This document shows, piece by piece, positions 1 through 6,723 of a DNA stretch of 13,262 nucleotides. Numbering within the stretch: position 1 is the first letter of the stretch; every line of letters begins with the position of its first letter. Under the pieces are notes generated by a model. It did no database searches. It saw only the letters and a list, made by a program, of their open reading frames with translations, and was not told the DNA's origin. The DNA lies in contig CAZCBN010000085.1 of the NCBI GenBank assembly GCA_964496975.1, positions 1 to 13,262 of the forward strand, in the 5' to 3' direction. The position numbers and the translations under genes are program-made. Source of the DNA: CAZCBN01 sp964496975. GTDB taxonomy: Bacteria > Planctomycetota > Phycisphaerae > Phycisphaerales > UBA1924.

Positions 1-668
1 CGCCAGCGGCGGCCGCTGGCGAGGGTGCCCGCGGCGAGCGCGGCGAGCGGCACGGGCAGGCCCGCGGGGCCCTTGGCCAGCAGCATGACGGCGAGGCCCG
101 AGGCGGCGGCGGCGGCCCACGTCCAGGCCGCGGCGCCGCGGGGCCGGTGCAGCGCGAGCGTGAGCAGGGCGAGCGCGGCGGCCTGGGTGCCCAGGGCGTT
201 CAGGGCCTCGATCTCGGCCGCGCGGCCGCTGGACCAGAGCCAGGGGAGCAGGGCCTGCGCAAGCCCGGCGGCGAGGCCGGCGCGGGGGCCGAACCAGCGC
301 CGGCCGAAGGCGAAGGCGAGCACCGCCATGCCGGTCGCGGCGAGGGCCGAGACGAGTCGGGCGGCGAACTCGGTGGGCCCGAAGACGGCGGCGCTGGTGG
401 CGACGGCCCAGGGCATGCCGGGGGGCTTGCGGAGGTAGGGGCGTTCAAAGAGGCGGGGGACGAGCCAGTCGCCCGAGTCGAGCATCGCGAAGCCGGGGAG
501 GGCGCGGTGGCCCTCGGTGTCGGTGAAGCCGCCGTCGCCGAGCCGAAGGCCGTAGATGAGCGCGCACGCCGCGAGGATGACGAGCAGCCCGGGCCCGCGG
601 CGGTCCAGCCAGCCGCGCGGGGTGAGAGGCGAACTGGCGGCGAAGCAATCGCGCGGCGGGGCGGGCAT
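1..668 (-). CDS. GT39-family (ArnT-like) membrane glycosyltransferase, N-terminal part
   Basis: Partial gene: 222 residues are visible and the rest lies beyond the left edge. The reading frame is open from an ATG at 668-666 to base 1. Seen: a hydrophobic helix at about residues 27-43, then the motif FTDTEGHRALP (residues 48-58) and SGDWLVPRLFERPYLRKPPG (65-84), which is the first extracytoplasmic loop typical of GT-C enzymes of the ArnT/PMT group. Asp50 and Glu52 match the catalytic acidic pair of that loop. More hydrophobic helices follow (about 106-122, 130-146, 155-173, 180-198), then LLAKGPAGLPVPL. Family knowledge: such enzymes move a sugar from a polyprenyl-phosphate donor to lipid or protein at the outer face of the cytoplasmic membrane. 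The acceptor cannot be told from this fragment. The gene begins 20 bases after the phosphatase gene on the same strand, so the two are probably co-transcribed. No Shine-Dalgarno is visible before the ATG. Confidence 0.85.
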   Translation of the reverse strand, partial: MPAPPRDCFAASSPLTPRGWLDRRGPGLLVILAACALIYGLRLGDGGFTDTEGHRALPGFAMLDSGDWLVPRLFERPYLRKPPGMPWAVATSAAVFGPTEFAARLVSALAATGMAVLAFAFGRRWFGPRAGLAAGLAQALLPWLWSSGRAAEIEALNALGTQAAALALLTLALHRPRGAAAWTWAAAAASGLAVMLLAKGPAGLPVPLAALAAGTLASGRRW

Positions 669-688
669 GGGCGGGAGTATGGCGGCGA

Positions 689-1462
689 TCAGGGCGCGGG
701 GCTGGCGGCGTGGGCCGGAGAGGTCGCGGGAAGGTCGGTGCCGGCGGCAAGGGCCTGGGCGATGGGGTCGCGCCACTGGTGGAACATGGCGGGCATGCGG
801 GGGTTGTCGGCGGGGTCATGCCCGTACTGGCGGGCCTCGGCGAGGGCGGCGTCGGGGTCGGCGTGCTCGACGATGGTGCGGTAGAGCGCGGCCGCGCAGC
901 CGGTGCGCTGGGCGCCGGCGGAGCAGTGCATGAGCACGGGCTGGGCGGCGGGGTCGGTGAGCAGGCGGAGGGCGTGCAGGTACTGGGCGGGGTCGCCGGT
1001 GCCGTCGCCGTGGAGGGGGAGGACGACGCGGCGGACGTTGAGGGCGCGGGCGGCGGCGTCCTCTCGGCGCATGAAGGGGAGGGCGGGGTCGTCTTCGCGG
1101 AAGTCGATGATGGTCTTGATGTTGTGATCGCGGACGACGCGGGCCAGGGCGGCGGGGGTGAGCTCGCCCGCGCGGTAGACCCGGCCCGGGGCGACGACGC
1201 CGAAGCGCTTGGGGATGAGGTTCGGGACCGCGGACTTGGTGATGAGCCAGACCGCCCCGCCGAGGAGGAGGGCGAGGATGGCGGCGTTGCGGGCGAAGCG
1301 GGGCCAGGACCAGGGGCTGTGAGCGGGCTGGCGGGGGGGGCGGCTGGGGTGGAGGGCGGGGTCGGGGCCGGAAGAGGTGGTGTTCTCGGACGTGGAAAGG
1401 GGGCCTGAATGCTGGCGACCGCGGGGGTGGGTGGCCGATGTCGAGGGGTCGGTGGTTGGCAC
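689..1462 (-). CDS. Membrane-anchored tyrosine/dual-specificity-type protein phosphatase
   Basis: 257 residues. The N-terminal 50 residues are rich in Ser, Thr and Pro and look disordered. A single hydrophobic helix follows at about 58-75 (ARNAAILALLLGGAVWLI), then a compact cysteine-phosphatase domain. Seen: VYRAGELTP (95-103), TIIDFREDDP (117-126), the candidate general-acid loop LPLHGDGTGDP (148-158), and the P-loop HCSAGAQRTG (179-188), where Cys180 and Arg186 satisfy the CX5R signature. Family knowledge: this fold dephosphorylates phosphotyrosine or other phosphate esters; Siw14-like members can act on inositol pyrophosphates, so the substrate is open. Most of the domain follows the helix, so its cellular side depends on helix orientation. 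The start is a GTG with no Shine-Dalgarno, but TAGCAT sits five bases upstream. It lies upstream of the GT39 gene with a 20-base gap, which suggests an operon, possibly with a role in cell-surface polysaccharide control (inference). Confidence 0.85.
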   Translation of the reverse strand: MPTTDPSTSATHPRGRQHSGPLSTSENTTSSGPDPALHPSRPPRQPAHSPWSWPRFARNAAILALLLGGAVWLITKSAVPNLIPKRFGVVAPGRVYRAGELTPAALARVVRDHNIKTIIDFREDDPALPFMRREDAAARALNVRRVVLPLHGDGTGDPAQYLHALRLLTDPAAQPVLMHCSAGAQRTGCAAALYRTIVEHADPDAALAEARQYGHDPADNPRMPAMFHQWRDPIAQALAAGTDLPATSPAHAASPAP

Positions 1463-1472
1463 GCGAAATGCT
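1457..1472 (+). promoter_or_regulatory. Candidate sigma-54 promoter (-24/-12) before recR
   Basis: The sequence TGGCACG-CGAA-ATGCT matches the sigma-54 consensus TGGCACG-N4-TTGCW in all seven -24 bases and four of five -12 bases. The invariant GG and GC are ten bases apart, as required. Transcription would start near 1483, giving recR a leader of about 25 nt. The -24 box overlaps the GTG start codon of the divergent phosphatase gene. No enhancer site was recognised. rpoN itself lies 1.8 kb downstream. Control of recR by sigma-54 would be unexpected, so a chance match remains possible. Confidence 0.4.
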
Positions 1473-1473
1473 A
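1468..1473 (-). promoter_or_regulatory. Candidate -10 box (TAGCAT) for a leaderless phosphatase transcript
   Basis: On the minus strand TAGCAT stands five bases before the GTG start of the phosphatase gene, the distance expected when transcription begins at the start codon. There is no clear -35 box. It overlaps the -12 part of the sigma-54-like element facing the other way. Confidence 0.3.
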
Positions 1474-1496
1474 GGGGCGTGGGTCGGGGTTGGACC

Positions 1497-1502
1497 TAGT
1501 GT
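1497..1502 (+). promoter_or_regulatory. Candidate -10 box (TAGTGT) for a leaderless recR transcript
   Basis: TAGTGT (TANNNT pattern) stands five bases before the recR ATG, and no Shine-Dalgarno precedes that ATG. No -35 box is evident. This is an alternative to the sigma-54-like element at 1457-1472 as the recR promoter. Confidence 0.28.
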
Positions 1503-1507
1503 GAACC

Positions 1508-2224
1508 ATGCGGAACGACGCGGATCAGGAGTTGCGGAGCGGCGGGCCCGGCGCGGGTCGGCGTGGCGGCGCCGGTGGGGCGGCGGCCGCGGGTGGGGGC
1601 GGCGGCTCGGCGTACCCCGAGGCGGTGGACCGGCTGATGGCGGGGCTGACGGGGCTGCCGGGCATTGGCCGGCGGAGCGCGGAGCGGCTCGCGTTTCACA
1701 TTCTGAAGGCCTCGGAGGAGGAGGCGCTGTCGCTGGCGCGGGCGATCGTGGATGTGAAGCAGCAGGTGCGGCACTGCGGGGTGTGCGCGAGCCTGTCGGA
1801 CGGCGCGGTGTGCGGGGTGTGCGCCGACGAGGGGCGGGACCGCGGCACGGTGCTGGTGGTGGAGCAGCCGAAAGACCTGATCGCGATTGAGCAGACGGGG
1901 CGGTACCGGGGCTTGTACCACGTGTTGATGGGGCGGCTGAGCCCGCTGGATGGGATCGGTCCGGGGGAGCTGACGGTGGGGCAGCTGCTGCAGCGGGTGG
2001 AGGAGCCGGGGCGGAACGCGGGGGGCGTGGCGGTGCGCGAGGTGATTTTGGGGCTGAACCCGACGCTGGAGGGGGACGGGACGGCGATGTACCTGCGAGA
2101 GGAACTGTCCCGCCGCGGGGTGGTGCTGAGCCGGCTTGCGCGTGGGCTGCCGACGGGGAGCCACCTGGAGTTTGTGAGCCGGGCGGTGCTGATGGATGCG
2201 TTGGAGGGGAGGCAGCGGGTATGA
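1508..2224 (+). CDS. recR: Recombination mediator protein RecR
   Basis: 238 residues. Seen in order: helix-hairpin-helix LTGLPGIGRRSAERLAFHIL (47-66); a four-cysteine zinc finger (Cys90, Cys93, Cys102, Cys105); a Toprim domain starting TVLVVEQPKDLIAIE (114-128) and including the conserved stretch RYRGLYHVLMGRLSPLDGIGP (split here at 132-141 and 142-152); and the C-terminal RGLPTGSHLEF (212-222). Family knowledge: RecR acts with RecO (or RecF) to load RecA onto SSB-coated single-stranded DNA at gaps, in the cytoplasm. The protein is about 35 residues longer than usual at its N-terminus because of a Gly/Ala/Arg-rich leader (residues 10-34). The usual family start lies near AYPEAV (35-40). No good internal ATG precedes that point, so I keep the upstream ATG, though the extension may be partly artefactual. 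dnaX and ybaB, common neighbours of recR, are not beside it here. Confidence 0.96.
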   Translation: MRNDADQELRSGGPGAGRRGGAGGAAAAGGGGGSAYPEAVDRLMAGLTGLPGIGRRSAERLAFHILKASEEEALSLARAIVDVKQQVRHCGVCASLSDGAVCGVCADEGRDRGTVLVVEQPKDLIAIEQTGRYRGLYHVLMGRLSPLDGIGPGELTVGQLLQRVEEPGRNAGGVAVREVILGLNPTLEGDGTAMYLREELSRRGVVLSRLARGLPTGSHLEFVSRAVLMDALEGRQRV

Positions 2225-2302
2225 GGGGGGGGAGGGCTGCGTTTGCGGGCGGGGATGCGCCGATCTGTCGGGCGGGGTCGGGCGGCGGCGTGAGGAATTT
2301 TC

Positions 2303-2331
2303 TCGACCTGGGTGCGGCGCTCTGCGATAAT
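2303..2331 (+). promoter_or_regulatory. Candidate sigma-70-type promoter with extended -10
   Basis: TCGACC at 2303-2308 and GATAAT at 2326-2331 are separated by 17 bases. The -10 is preceded by TGC, an extended -10 motif. It lies after the recR stop codon and points rightward to a terminator only about 70 bases away, so it would drive a very short RNA rather than a protein gene. Confidence 0.4.
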
Positions 2332-2337
2332 GAAGGC

Positions 2338-2410
2338 AGGCCTGGAGACCGCGAAGCCCTGCGTTGCACGTTGGGCACGGCGAAAGCCCTAGCGGTCCCG
2401 GGCTTTTTTT
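2338..2410 (+). ncRNA. Candidate small RNA of about 70 nt between recR and the DUF3800 gene
   Basis: This stretch lies between a promoter-like sequence (2303-2331) and an intrinsic terminator (2383-2410), with no ORF of note. Visible pairing: GCCC (2356-2359) with GGGC (2372-2375) around a loop that can form CGT-TGC-ACG, and GACCGC (2347-2352) with GCGGTC (2392-2397). The GCGGTC arm lies inside the loop of the terminator hairpin, so the two pairings would compete or form a pseudoknot. The last 22 bases are antisense to the 3' end of the DUF3800 coding sequence. I could not match it to SRP RNA, 6S RNA or a known riboswitch. Pairing by chance is common at this GC content, so it is a candidate only. 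The ends are estimates. Confidence 0.35.
2383..2410 (+). terminator. Intrinsic terminator after recR / small RNA candidate
   Basis: AAAGCCC (2383-2389) pairs with GGGCTTT (2400-2406), and seven T follow from 2404. The U-tract is on the plus strand only, so it ends rightward transcription. The hairpin contains the stop codon and last codons of the convergent DUF3800 gene. Confidence 0.65.
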
Positions 2411-3234
2411 ATGCCCTCGTCGGTGAGGTGGGCGTCTTTGGGGACGAAGCACCAGTGGCGGTAGGGCTGGTGCCAGCGGTCGGTCGGGCCGTTGGGGATG
2501 CCGGTGGTGATGCCGATGTTGAAGTTGGGGTGCAGGGCCGCGATGCGCGCGTGCAGGTGCTTGTAGACCCGTTCTTTGCTGAGGGTTCGCTTGCCGCGCG
2601 CGGCGGCGCCTTCGGGCCTTGCTTTGTGCAGATCGTTGAGGCGGTAGGCGACGGCGCCGAGAACGAGGTCGAGGCACTGCGCGGCGATGTGGTCGCGGCT
2701 GTCGATCTCGGCGATGGCGTCTTCGGCGAAGTGGACGCCGGCCCGGCGCATGTCGGGGCTGCGGCTCAGGGCGACCAGATAGCCGCGGAACCTGGCGCGC
2801 TGCTCGGTGTTGGCGGGCATGCGGTCAAGCATGAGGCGGACGCGGGTGCGTTCGGCCGCGGCGCCTGCGTGTTCAAGGCCGAAGGCCCACTTGATGAACT
2901 GGTAGTAGAGGATGACGTAGCCGTCGCGGCGCTGGTCCTCGGTGAGATCGACTCGGTGCCGGTTGTGTCGGAACATGACGCGGACTTTGGCGCGTCCGGC
3001 GGTGATCTCGTCGAAGAGAGCATCGAGAAGGGTGCGGTAGCGATCTTCGACGGAGGGCGTGACGGCGGTCCACTTGACCTCGCCGGTGAGGCCCAGCTCG
3101 TCTCGGCAGGACTCGAGCCGGTGGATGACGCCGGCGAGGTGTGTCGATTTGATGAGCAGCCCACCGTAGAAGTTGGAGTAGTGCGGTCCTTGCTGCACGG
3201 ATTCGTCGCAGTAGATCACCAGCTCTTTCGCCAC
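2389..3234 (-). CDS. DUF3800 family protein (RNase H-like fold)
   Basis: 281 residues from the GTG at 3234. Seen: an N-terminal strand ending in IYCDES with Asp10 and Glu11, then YGGLLI, EVKWTAV (52-58), VRLMLDRMP with Asp137, and DSRDHIAAQCLDLVLGAVAYRLND (split: 178-189 and 190-201) with Asp178, Asp181 and Asp189. The DES motif and the late LDLVLGAV segment are hallmarks of DUF3800. Family knowledge: these proteins have an RNase H-like fold with acidic residues placed as in nucleases; their role is unproven, and members turn up in accessory and defence-related regions. Here the gene is single, with housekeeping neighbours. A longer form from a GTG at 3273 (294 residues) is possible but would overlap the start of divergent rpoN. 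TATCCT seven bases before the 3234 GTG favours the shorter form. The 3' end lies inside a terminator for the opposite strand. Confidence 0.82.
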   Translation of the reverse strand: MAKELVIYCDESVQQGPHYSNFYGGLLIKSTHLAGVIHRLESCRDELGLTGEVKWTAVTPSVEDRYRTLLDALFDEITAGRAKVRVMFRHNRHRVDLTEDQRRDGYVILYYQFIKWAFGLEHAGAAAERTRVRLMLDRMPANTEQRARFRGYLVALSRSPDMRRAGVHFAEDAIAEIDSRDHIAAQCLDLVLGAVAYRLNDLHKARPEGAAARGKRTLSKERVYKHLHARIAALHPNFNIGITTGIPNGPTDRWHQPYRHWCFVPKDAHLTDEGIKKARDR

Positions 3235-3241
3235 GGGCGGC

Positions 3242-3247
3242 AGGATA
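3242..3247 (-). promoter_or_regulatory. Candidate -10 box (TATCCT) for a leaderless DUF3800 transcript
   Basis: On the minus strand TATCCT stands seven bases before the GTG at 3234. It fits the TANNNT pattern seen before other genes here that lack a Shine-Dalgarno. It shares bases with the AGGA likely to be the ribosome binding site of rpoN on the other strand. No clear -35 box. Confidence 0.28.
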
Positions 3248-3254
3248 ACGGCTG

Positions 3255-4967
3255 ATGCGGTTTCAGACTTCACAGCAGATGAAGCTCGGCCAGCAGATGA
3301 AGCTGGCGCCGCGGATGATCCAGTCCATGGAAGTCCTGCAGATGCCGCTCGCCGAGCTGGAGGAGCGGATCGCGCAGGAGCTTGAGAGCAACCCGACGCT
3401 CGAGCTTGTGGACGGTGCGCCGGCGGGCGAGGGCGCGGGCGACGACGCGGCGGGCATCGACGGGGCGGGCGAGGGGTTTGACGGGCGCGCGGAGGCGGGC
3501 GTCGGCGCGGAGGACGGCGAGGGCCGGGCGCTCGACGTCGGCAACGACCGCGATGACTTTGATCGGCTGGACGACTTTGAAGAGGCGAACCCGCTGGCGG
3601 CGGCGAACTCGTTTGATGACGAGCCCACGCCGCGGGATGAGTCGCGCGAGCCGGCGGACTGGCGGGATCGGCTGCTGCACTCGTCGGGGGGCGACGGCGA
3701 GGCGAAGATGGAGGCGATGGCCTCGGCGCCGGCGCGGGACGTGTCGCTGGGCGAGCAGTTGCTGCGGCAGTGGCGGGTGGTGGAGGTGGACGAGCGGCTG
3801 CGGCCGCTGGGCGAGGTGCTGATCGGCTTCTTGGATGAGGACGGGTATCTGCGCACGCCGCTGGCGGAGGTGCGGGAGAAGGCGGCGCGTCCGGCGACGC
3901 TTGCGCCGGGGGAGGCGTGGCCGGCGTCGCCGGGGGATTTGGCGCTTGCGCTGCAGGCGTTGCAGTTGTTTCTTGAGCCGGCGGGCGTGGCGGCGCGCGA
4001 TGCGCGCGAGTGCCTGCTGCTGCAGCTTGATGCGCAGCTCGATGTGGTGCTGGGCGTGGAGGCGTCGCCGCGGCTTTCGCGGGCGGGTCGCGGCCTCGAC
4101 GGCGGCCTCGACGGCGGCGTGGACCGGGAGGGCGTGGCGGCGCTGGCGGACGCGGAGTCGCTCCGCATCGCGCGGCGGCTGGTGGACGAGCATCTGGACG
4201 ACCTGATGAGCAACCGGCTGCCGCGGATCGCGCAGCGATCGGGGCTGGCGCTTGATGAGATCCGCCGGGGGATCGAGACGCTGCGGCGGCTGAGCCTGTC
4301 GCCGGCGCGGCGGCTTGTGACGGACCGGCACGAGCCGATCATCCCCGACGCGACGGTGGAGTTTGACGAGGACAACGACCGGTATGTGGCGTATCTGAAC
4401 GACCCGCGGCTGAGCCAGGTGCGGATCAACCGGGAGTATGCGCTGCTGTCGAAGGACCGCAACCTGCCGAAGCGGGACCGGGACTTTTTGAAGACGAACC
4501 TGAGCAACGCGCAGTGGCTGCTGGACGCGGTGGAGCAGCGGCGGGCGACGCTGCTGCGGGTGATCGGGGCGGTGCTGGAGGAGCAGCGGGACTGGTTTGA
4601 TTATGGGCCCGGGGCGATGAAGCCGCTGCCGATGACGCTGGTGGCGGAGCGGCTCGGGGTGCACGTGGCGACGGTGAGCCGCGCGGTGGCGGACAAGCAC
4701 CTGATGACGCCGCGGGGCGTGGTGCCGCTGCGGCAGTTTTTTACGGGCGGGCTGAGCACGGAGAGCGGGGAAGAGGTGAGCGCGGACGCGGTGCAGGCGG
4801 CGCTGCGGGAGCTGATCGACGGGGAGGACAAGGCGAGCCCGCTGAGCGACGAGGCGCTGGTGAAGCTGCTGAACGAGAAGGGGTTTGAGATCGCCCGGCG
4901 GACGGTGGCGAAGTATCGCGGGCTGATGAACATTCCCACGGCGCGGATGCGGCGGCAGTTTTCGTAG
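3255..4967 (+). CDS. rpoN: RNA polymerase sigma-54 factor
   Basis: 570 residues. Region I (about 1-56) is Gln/Met/Leu-rich and contains APRMIQSMEVLQMPLAELEE, the activator-responsive part. An acidic region II follows (about 57-135). The core-binding domain spans roughly 150-400, the helix-turn-helix is at 460-485 (AERLGVHVATVSRAVADK), then TPRGVVPLRQFF (485-496), and the RpoN box ARRTVAKYR is intact at 547-555. Family knowledge: sigma-54 directs core polymerase to -24/-12 promoters and needs an ATP-driven enhancer-binding protein to open them. It is about 90 residues longer than the E. coli protein, from the acidic region and a Gly/Asp-rich insert near 265-300. The start ATG has AGGA nine bases upstream. 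Residues 7-18 contain a duplicated QQMKLG/QQMKLA, encoded by a 14-base repeat (3273-3286 and 3291-3304). It is head-to-head with DUF3800, 20 bases apart. The next gene, a PP2C phosphatase, begins 135 bases downstream with no clear terminator between. Confidence 0.97.
   Translation: MRFQTSQQMKLGQQMKLAPRMIQSMEVLQMPLAELEERIAQELESNPTLELVDGAPAGEGAGDDAAGIDGAGEGFDGRAEAGVGAEDGEGRALDVGNDRDDFDRLDDFEEANPLAAANSFDDEPTPRDESREPADWRDRLLHSSGGDGEAKMEAMASAPARDVSLGEQLLRQWRVVEVDERLRPLGEVLIGFLDEDGYLRTPLAEVREKAARPATLAPGEAWPASPGDLALALQALQLFLEPAGVAARDARECLLLQLDAQLDVVLGVEASPRLSRAGRGLDGGLDGGVDREGVAALADAESLRIARRLVDEHLDDLMSNRLPRIAQRSGLALDEIRRGIETLRRLSLSPARRLVTDRHEPIIPDATVEFDEDNDRYVAYLNDPRLSQVRINREYALLSKDRNLPKRDRDFLKTNLSNAQWLLDAVEQRRATLLRVIGAVLEEQRDWFDYGPGAMKPLPMTLVAERLGVHVATVSRAVADKHLMTPRGVVPLRQFFTGGLSTESGEEVSADAVQAALRELIDGEDKASPLSDEALVKLLNEKGFEIARRTVAKYRGLMNIPTARMRRQFS
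4095..4118 (+). repeat. Two tandem 12-base units inside rpoN
   Basis: CTCGACGGCGGC occurs twice in direct succession and encodes LDGG-LDGG at about residues 281-288 of sigma-54. It lies in a low-complexity insert in the core-binding region. The unit is a multiple of three, so copy-number change would keep the frame. Confidence 0.8.
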
Positions 4968-5088
4968 GCGAGGGCCGGCGGGGCACGCCCCGGTGGTGGT
5001 GGGGGGGCGGCGGGTTGGCGGGAAGGAAACGGCGGCGGCGCGGGTTCACGTGTCGTGCGCGGGGCGCGGCGACGGGCCGCCTCGGCAC

Positions 5089-5093
5089 GGAGG
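5089..5093 (+). promoter_or_regulatory. Ribosome binding site (GGAGG) setting the PP2C start
   Basis: GGAGG lies nine bases before the GTG at 5103. A longer frame from a GTG at 5055 has no such site, so 5103 is preferred. Confidence 0.55.
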
Positions 5094-5102
5094 CGTAGGC
5101 GC

Positions 5103-6662
5103 GTGGCACAGAACGGACGACATCGCGTCGGCGCTGGGGGAAGAGGCGGGCCGGGGCCGCGCGGGCGCGGGCGGACGATCGCGAGCCGCGGGGTGCTGGT
5201 GCTGGCCGCGCTGTCGGTGCAGGCGGGCGTGATGCTGGTGGGGTGGGTGGCGGCGTTCCGCGTGGTGCGCGACTCGTTCAGCCGGGCGATCGAGGAGCAG
5301 GTGATCGAGCAGAACGCGCGGCTGGCCGAGCGGGTGGCGGACCTGCTGCCCGAGGAGATCTCGCGCGATGTGATGATCGGGACGCCCGAGTGGGAAAAGC
5401 TGCAGGGCGTGATCGAGGGGCTGAACGACCTGCCGGCGGAGGGCTTTGCGTGCCTGGTGAACCGGGAGGGCAAGATCTTGTGCCACCCCGACATCCGGCG
5501 CGACCCGATGCTCAAGCTCGCGAATCTCGGGGGAGAGCTGCTGAAAGTGGGCCGCGACGCGGAGGAGACGCGCACGGCCATCGAGGCGTTGAACGACGAC
5601 AGCGAGTCGGTGGTGAGCGGTCGGATTGACTTCACCGCCGATGGGACGCACTACGTGGCGACCAAGCGGCTCGCGGGGACCGACCTGCGTCTGCTGGTGC
5701 ACCAGCCGCAGCGCGGGCTGGTGCGGGTGTCGGCGGAGAAGACGCGGGTGGTGTGGTGGACGTCGGGCGCGGCGCTGGCGGTGGTGCTGGGCGTGACGGG
5801 CCTGGGGCTCGTGTCGCTGCTGCGGCGGTACGACAGCGTGCACGCGAAGCTGAACCGGCAACTGAAGGAGAACCTGCGCATCGCGCAGGACATCCAGCGG
5901 GCGACGCTGCCGGGCGGCGGGCTCGTGGTGCCGGGGTACGAGATCGCGGCGTGGTGCGAGCCGACGGAGGAGACCGGGGGCGACACGTACGACGTCGCGG
6001 GGCTGGTGGCGGACCCCGCGGGCGGCGTGTCGCTCGTCAGCGAGGGCGAGGCGGACCGGGCGCTGCTGCTGCTGGCCGACGCGACGGGGCACGGCGTGGG
6101 CGCGGCGCTCGCGGTGACGCAGCTCCAATCGGCGGTGCGGGCGGCGCTCTCGATGGGCGGCGGGCTGGACCGCGTTGTGCGCGTGGTGAACCAGCGGCTG
6201 CACCAGCACCTGCCGATGGGCCGGTTTGTGACGGCGTGGCTCGGCGTGCTGGACGGGCCGCGCGGGAGCGTGCTGTCGTTCAGCGCGGGGCAGGGGCCGG
6301 TGCTCGTGTGGCGCGCGGCGAGCGCGGCGGGGCCGGCGCGGATCGAGAAGCCGGAGACGGAGGCGTGGCCCCTGGGCATCGACGCCGACCTGGGCCCCCG
6401 CGCGGCGGCGGAGATCCCGCTTGCGCCGGGGGATGTGCTGCTGGTGGTGAGCGACGGCATCTTTGAGGCGAGCGACGCCTCAGGCCGGCATCTCGGCCTG
6501 TCGAAGGTGGATGAGCTGCTGATGACGCACGCGCCGCGCGGCGCGCAGGCCGTGGCGGAGGCCGTGCGAGAGGCGGTGCGGGCGCACGTCGGCGGGGGCT
6601 CGATGGCGGACGATTGCACGCTGCTGGTGTTGCGGCGAGAGCCCGCGTCGGCGGCCGGCTGA
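5103..6662 (+). CDS. Membrane-bound SpoIIE/RsbU-type PP2C serine phosphatase with Cache-like sensor
   Basis: 519 residues from the GTG at 5103. Layout: basic N-terminus; transmembrane helix at about 30-53; extracytoplasmic segment (about 54-215) with a Cache-like core (GFACLVNREGKILCHPD, about 114-130); second helix at about 217-239; a linker with RsbU-like ENLRIAQDIQRATLP (256-270); then the PP2C domain to about 511. Metal-binding motifs are all present: TGGDTYDV (Asp294), ADATGHGVGAA (Asp326), VVSDGIFE (Asp451) and DDCTLLVL (Asp503/504). Family knowledge: such enzymes dephosphorylate an anti-sigma-factor antagonist (SpoIIAA/RsbV-like), linking an outside signal to partner switching. No HAMP domain is recognisable. 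No anti-sigma kinase or STAS partner is in the window. It follows rpoN on the same strand and may share its transcript, but sigma-54 is not known to be run by partner switching, so adjacency need not mean a shared pathway. The 3' end is 61 bases from the convergent permease gene. Confidence 0.92.
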   Translation: MAQNGRHRVGAGGRGGPGPRGRGRTIASRGVLVLAALSVQAGVMLVGWVAAFRVVRDSFSRAIEEQVIEQNARLAERVADLLPEEISRDVMIGTPEWEKLQGVIEGLNDLPAEGFACLVNREGKILCHPDIRRDPMLKLANLGGELLKVGRDAEETRTAIEALNDDSESVVSGRIDFTADGTHYVATKRLAGTDLRLLVHQPQRGLVRVSAEKTRVVWWTSGAALAVVLGVTGLGLVSLLRRYDSVHAKLNRQLKENLRIAQDIQRATLPGGGLVVPGYEIAAWCEPTEETGGDTYDVAGLVADPAGGVSLVSEGEADRALLLLADATGHGVGAALAVTQLQSAVRAALSMGGGLDRVVRVVNQRLHQHLPMGRFVTAWLGVLDGPRGSVLSFSAGQGPVLVWRAASAAGPARIEKPETEAWPLGIDADLGPRAAAEIPLAPGDVLLVVSDGIFEASDASGRHLGLSKVDELLMTHAPRGAQAVAEAVREAVRAHVGGGSMADDCTLLVLRREPASAAG

Positions 6663-6723
6663 CCGGCGGCGCGGCCCGGCCGGCGGCGCGGCGAGATCGG
6701 CGGCGCGGAGAGTCAGGCGCGGC

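Noticed and set aside
816..2378. Long minus-strand open frame (520 codons) and similar Pro/Arg-rich or Gly/Ala-rich frames across the window, such as 2221-3255 plus and 6758-8626 minus
   Set aside because: They are open only because stop codons are rare at this GC content. Their products are low-complexity and they lie over well-supported genes in other frames.
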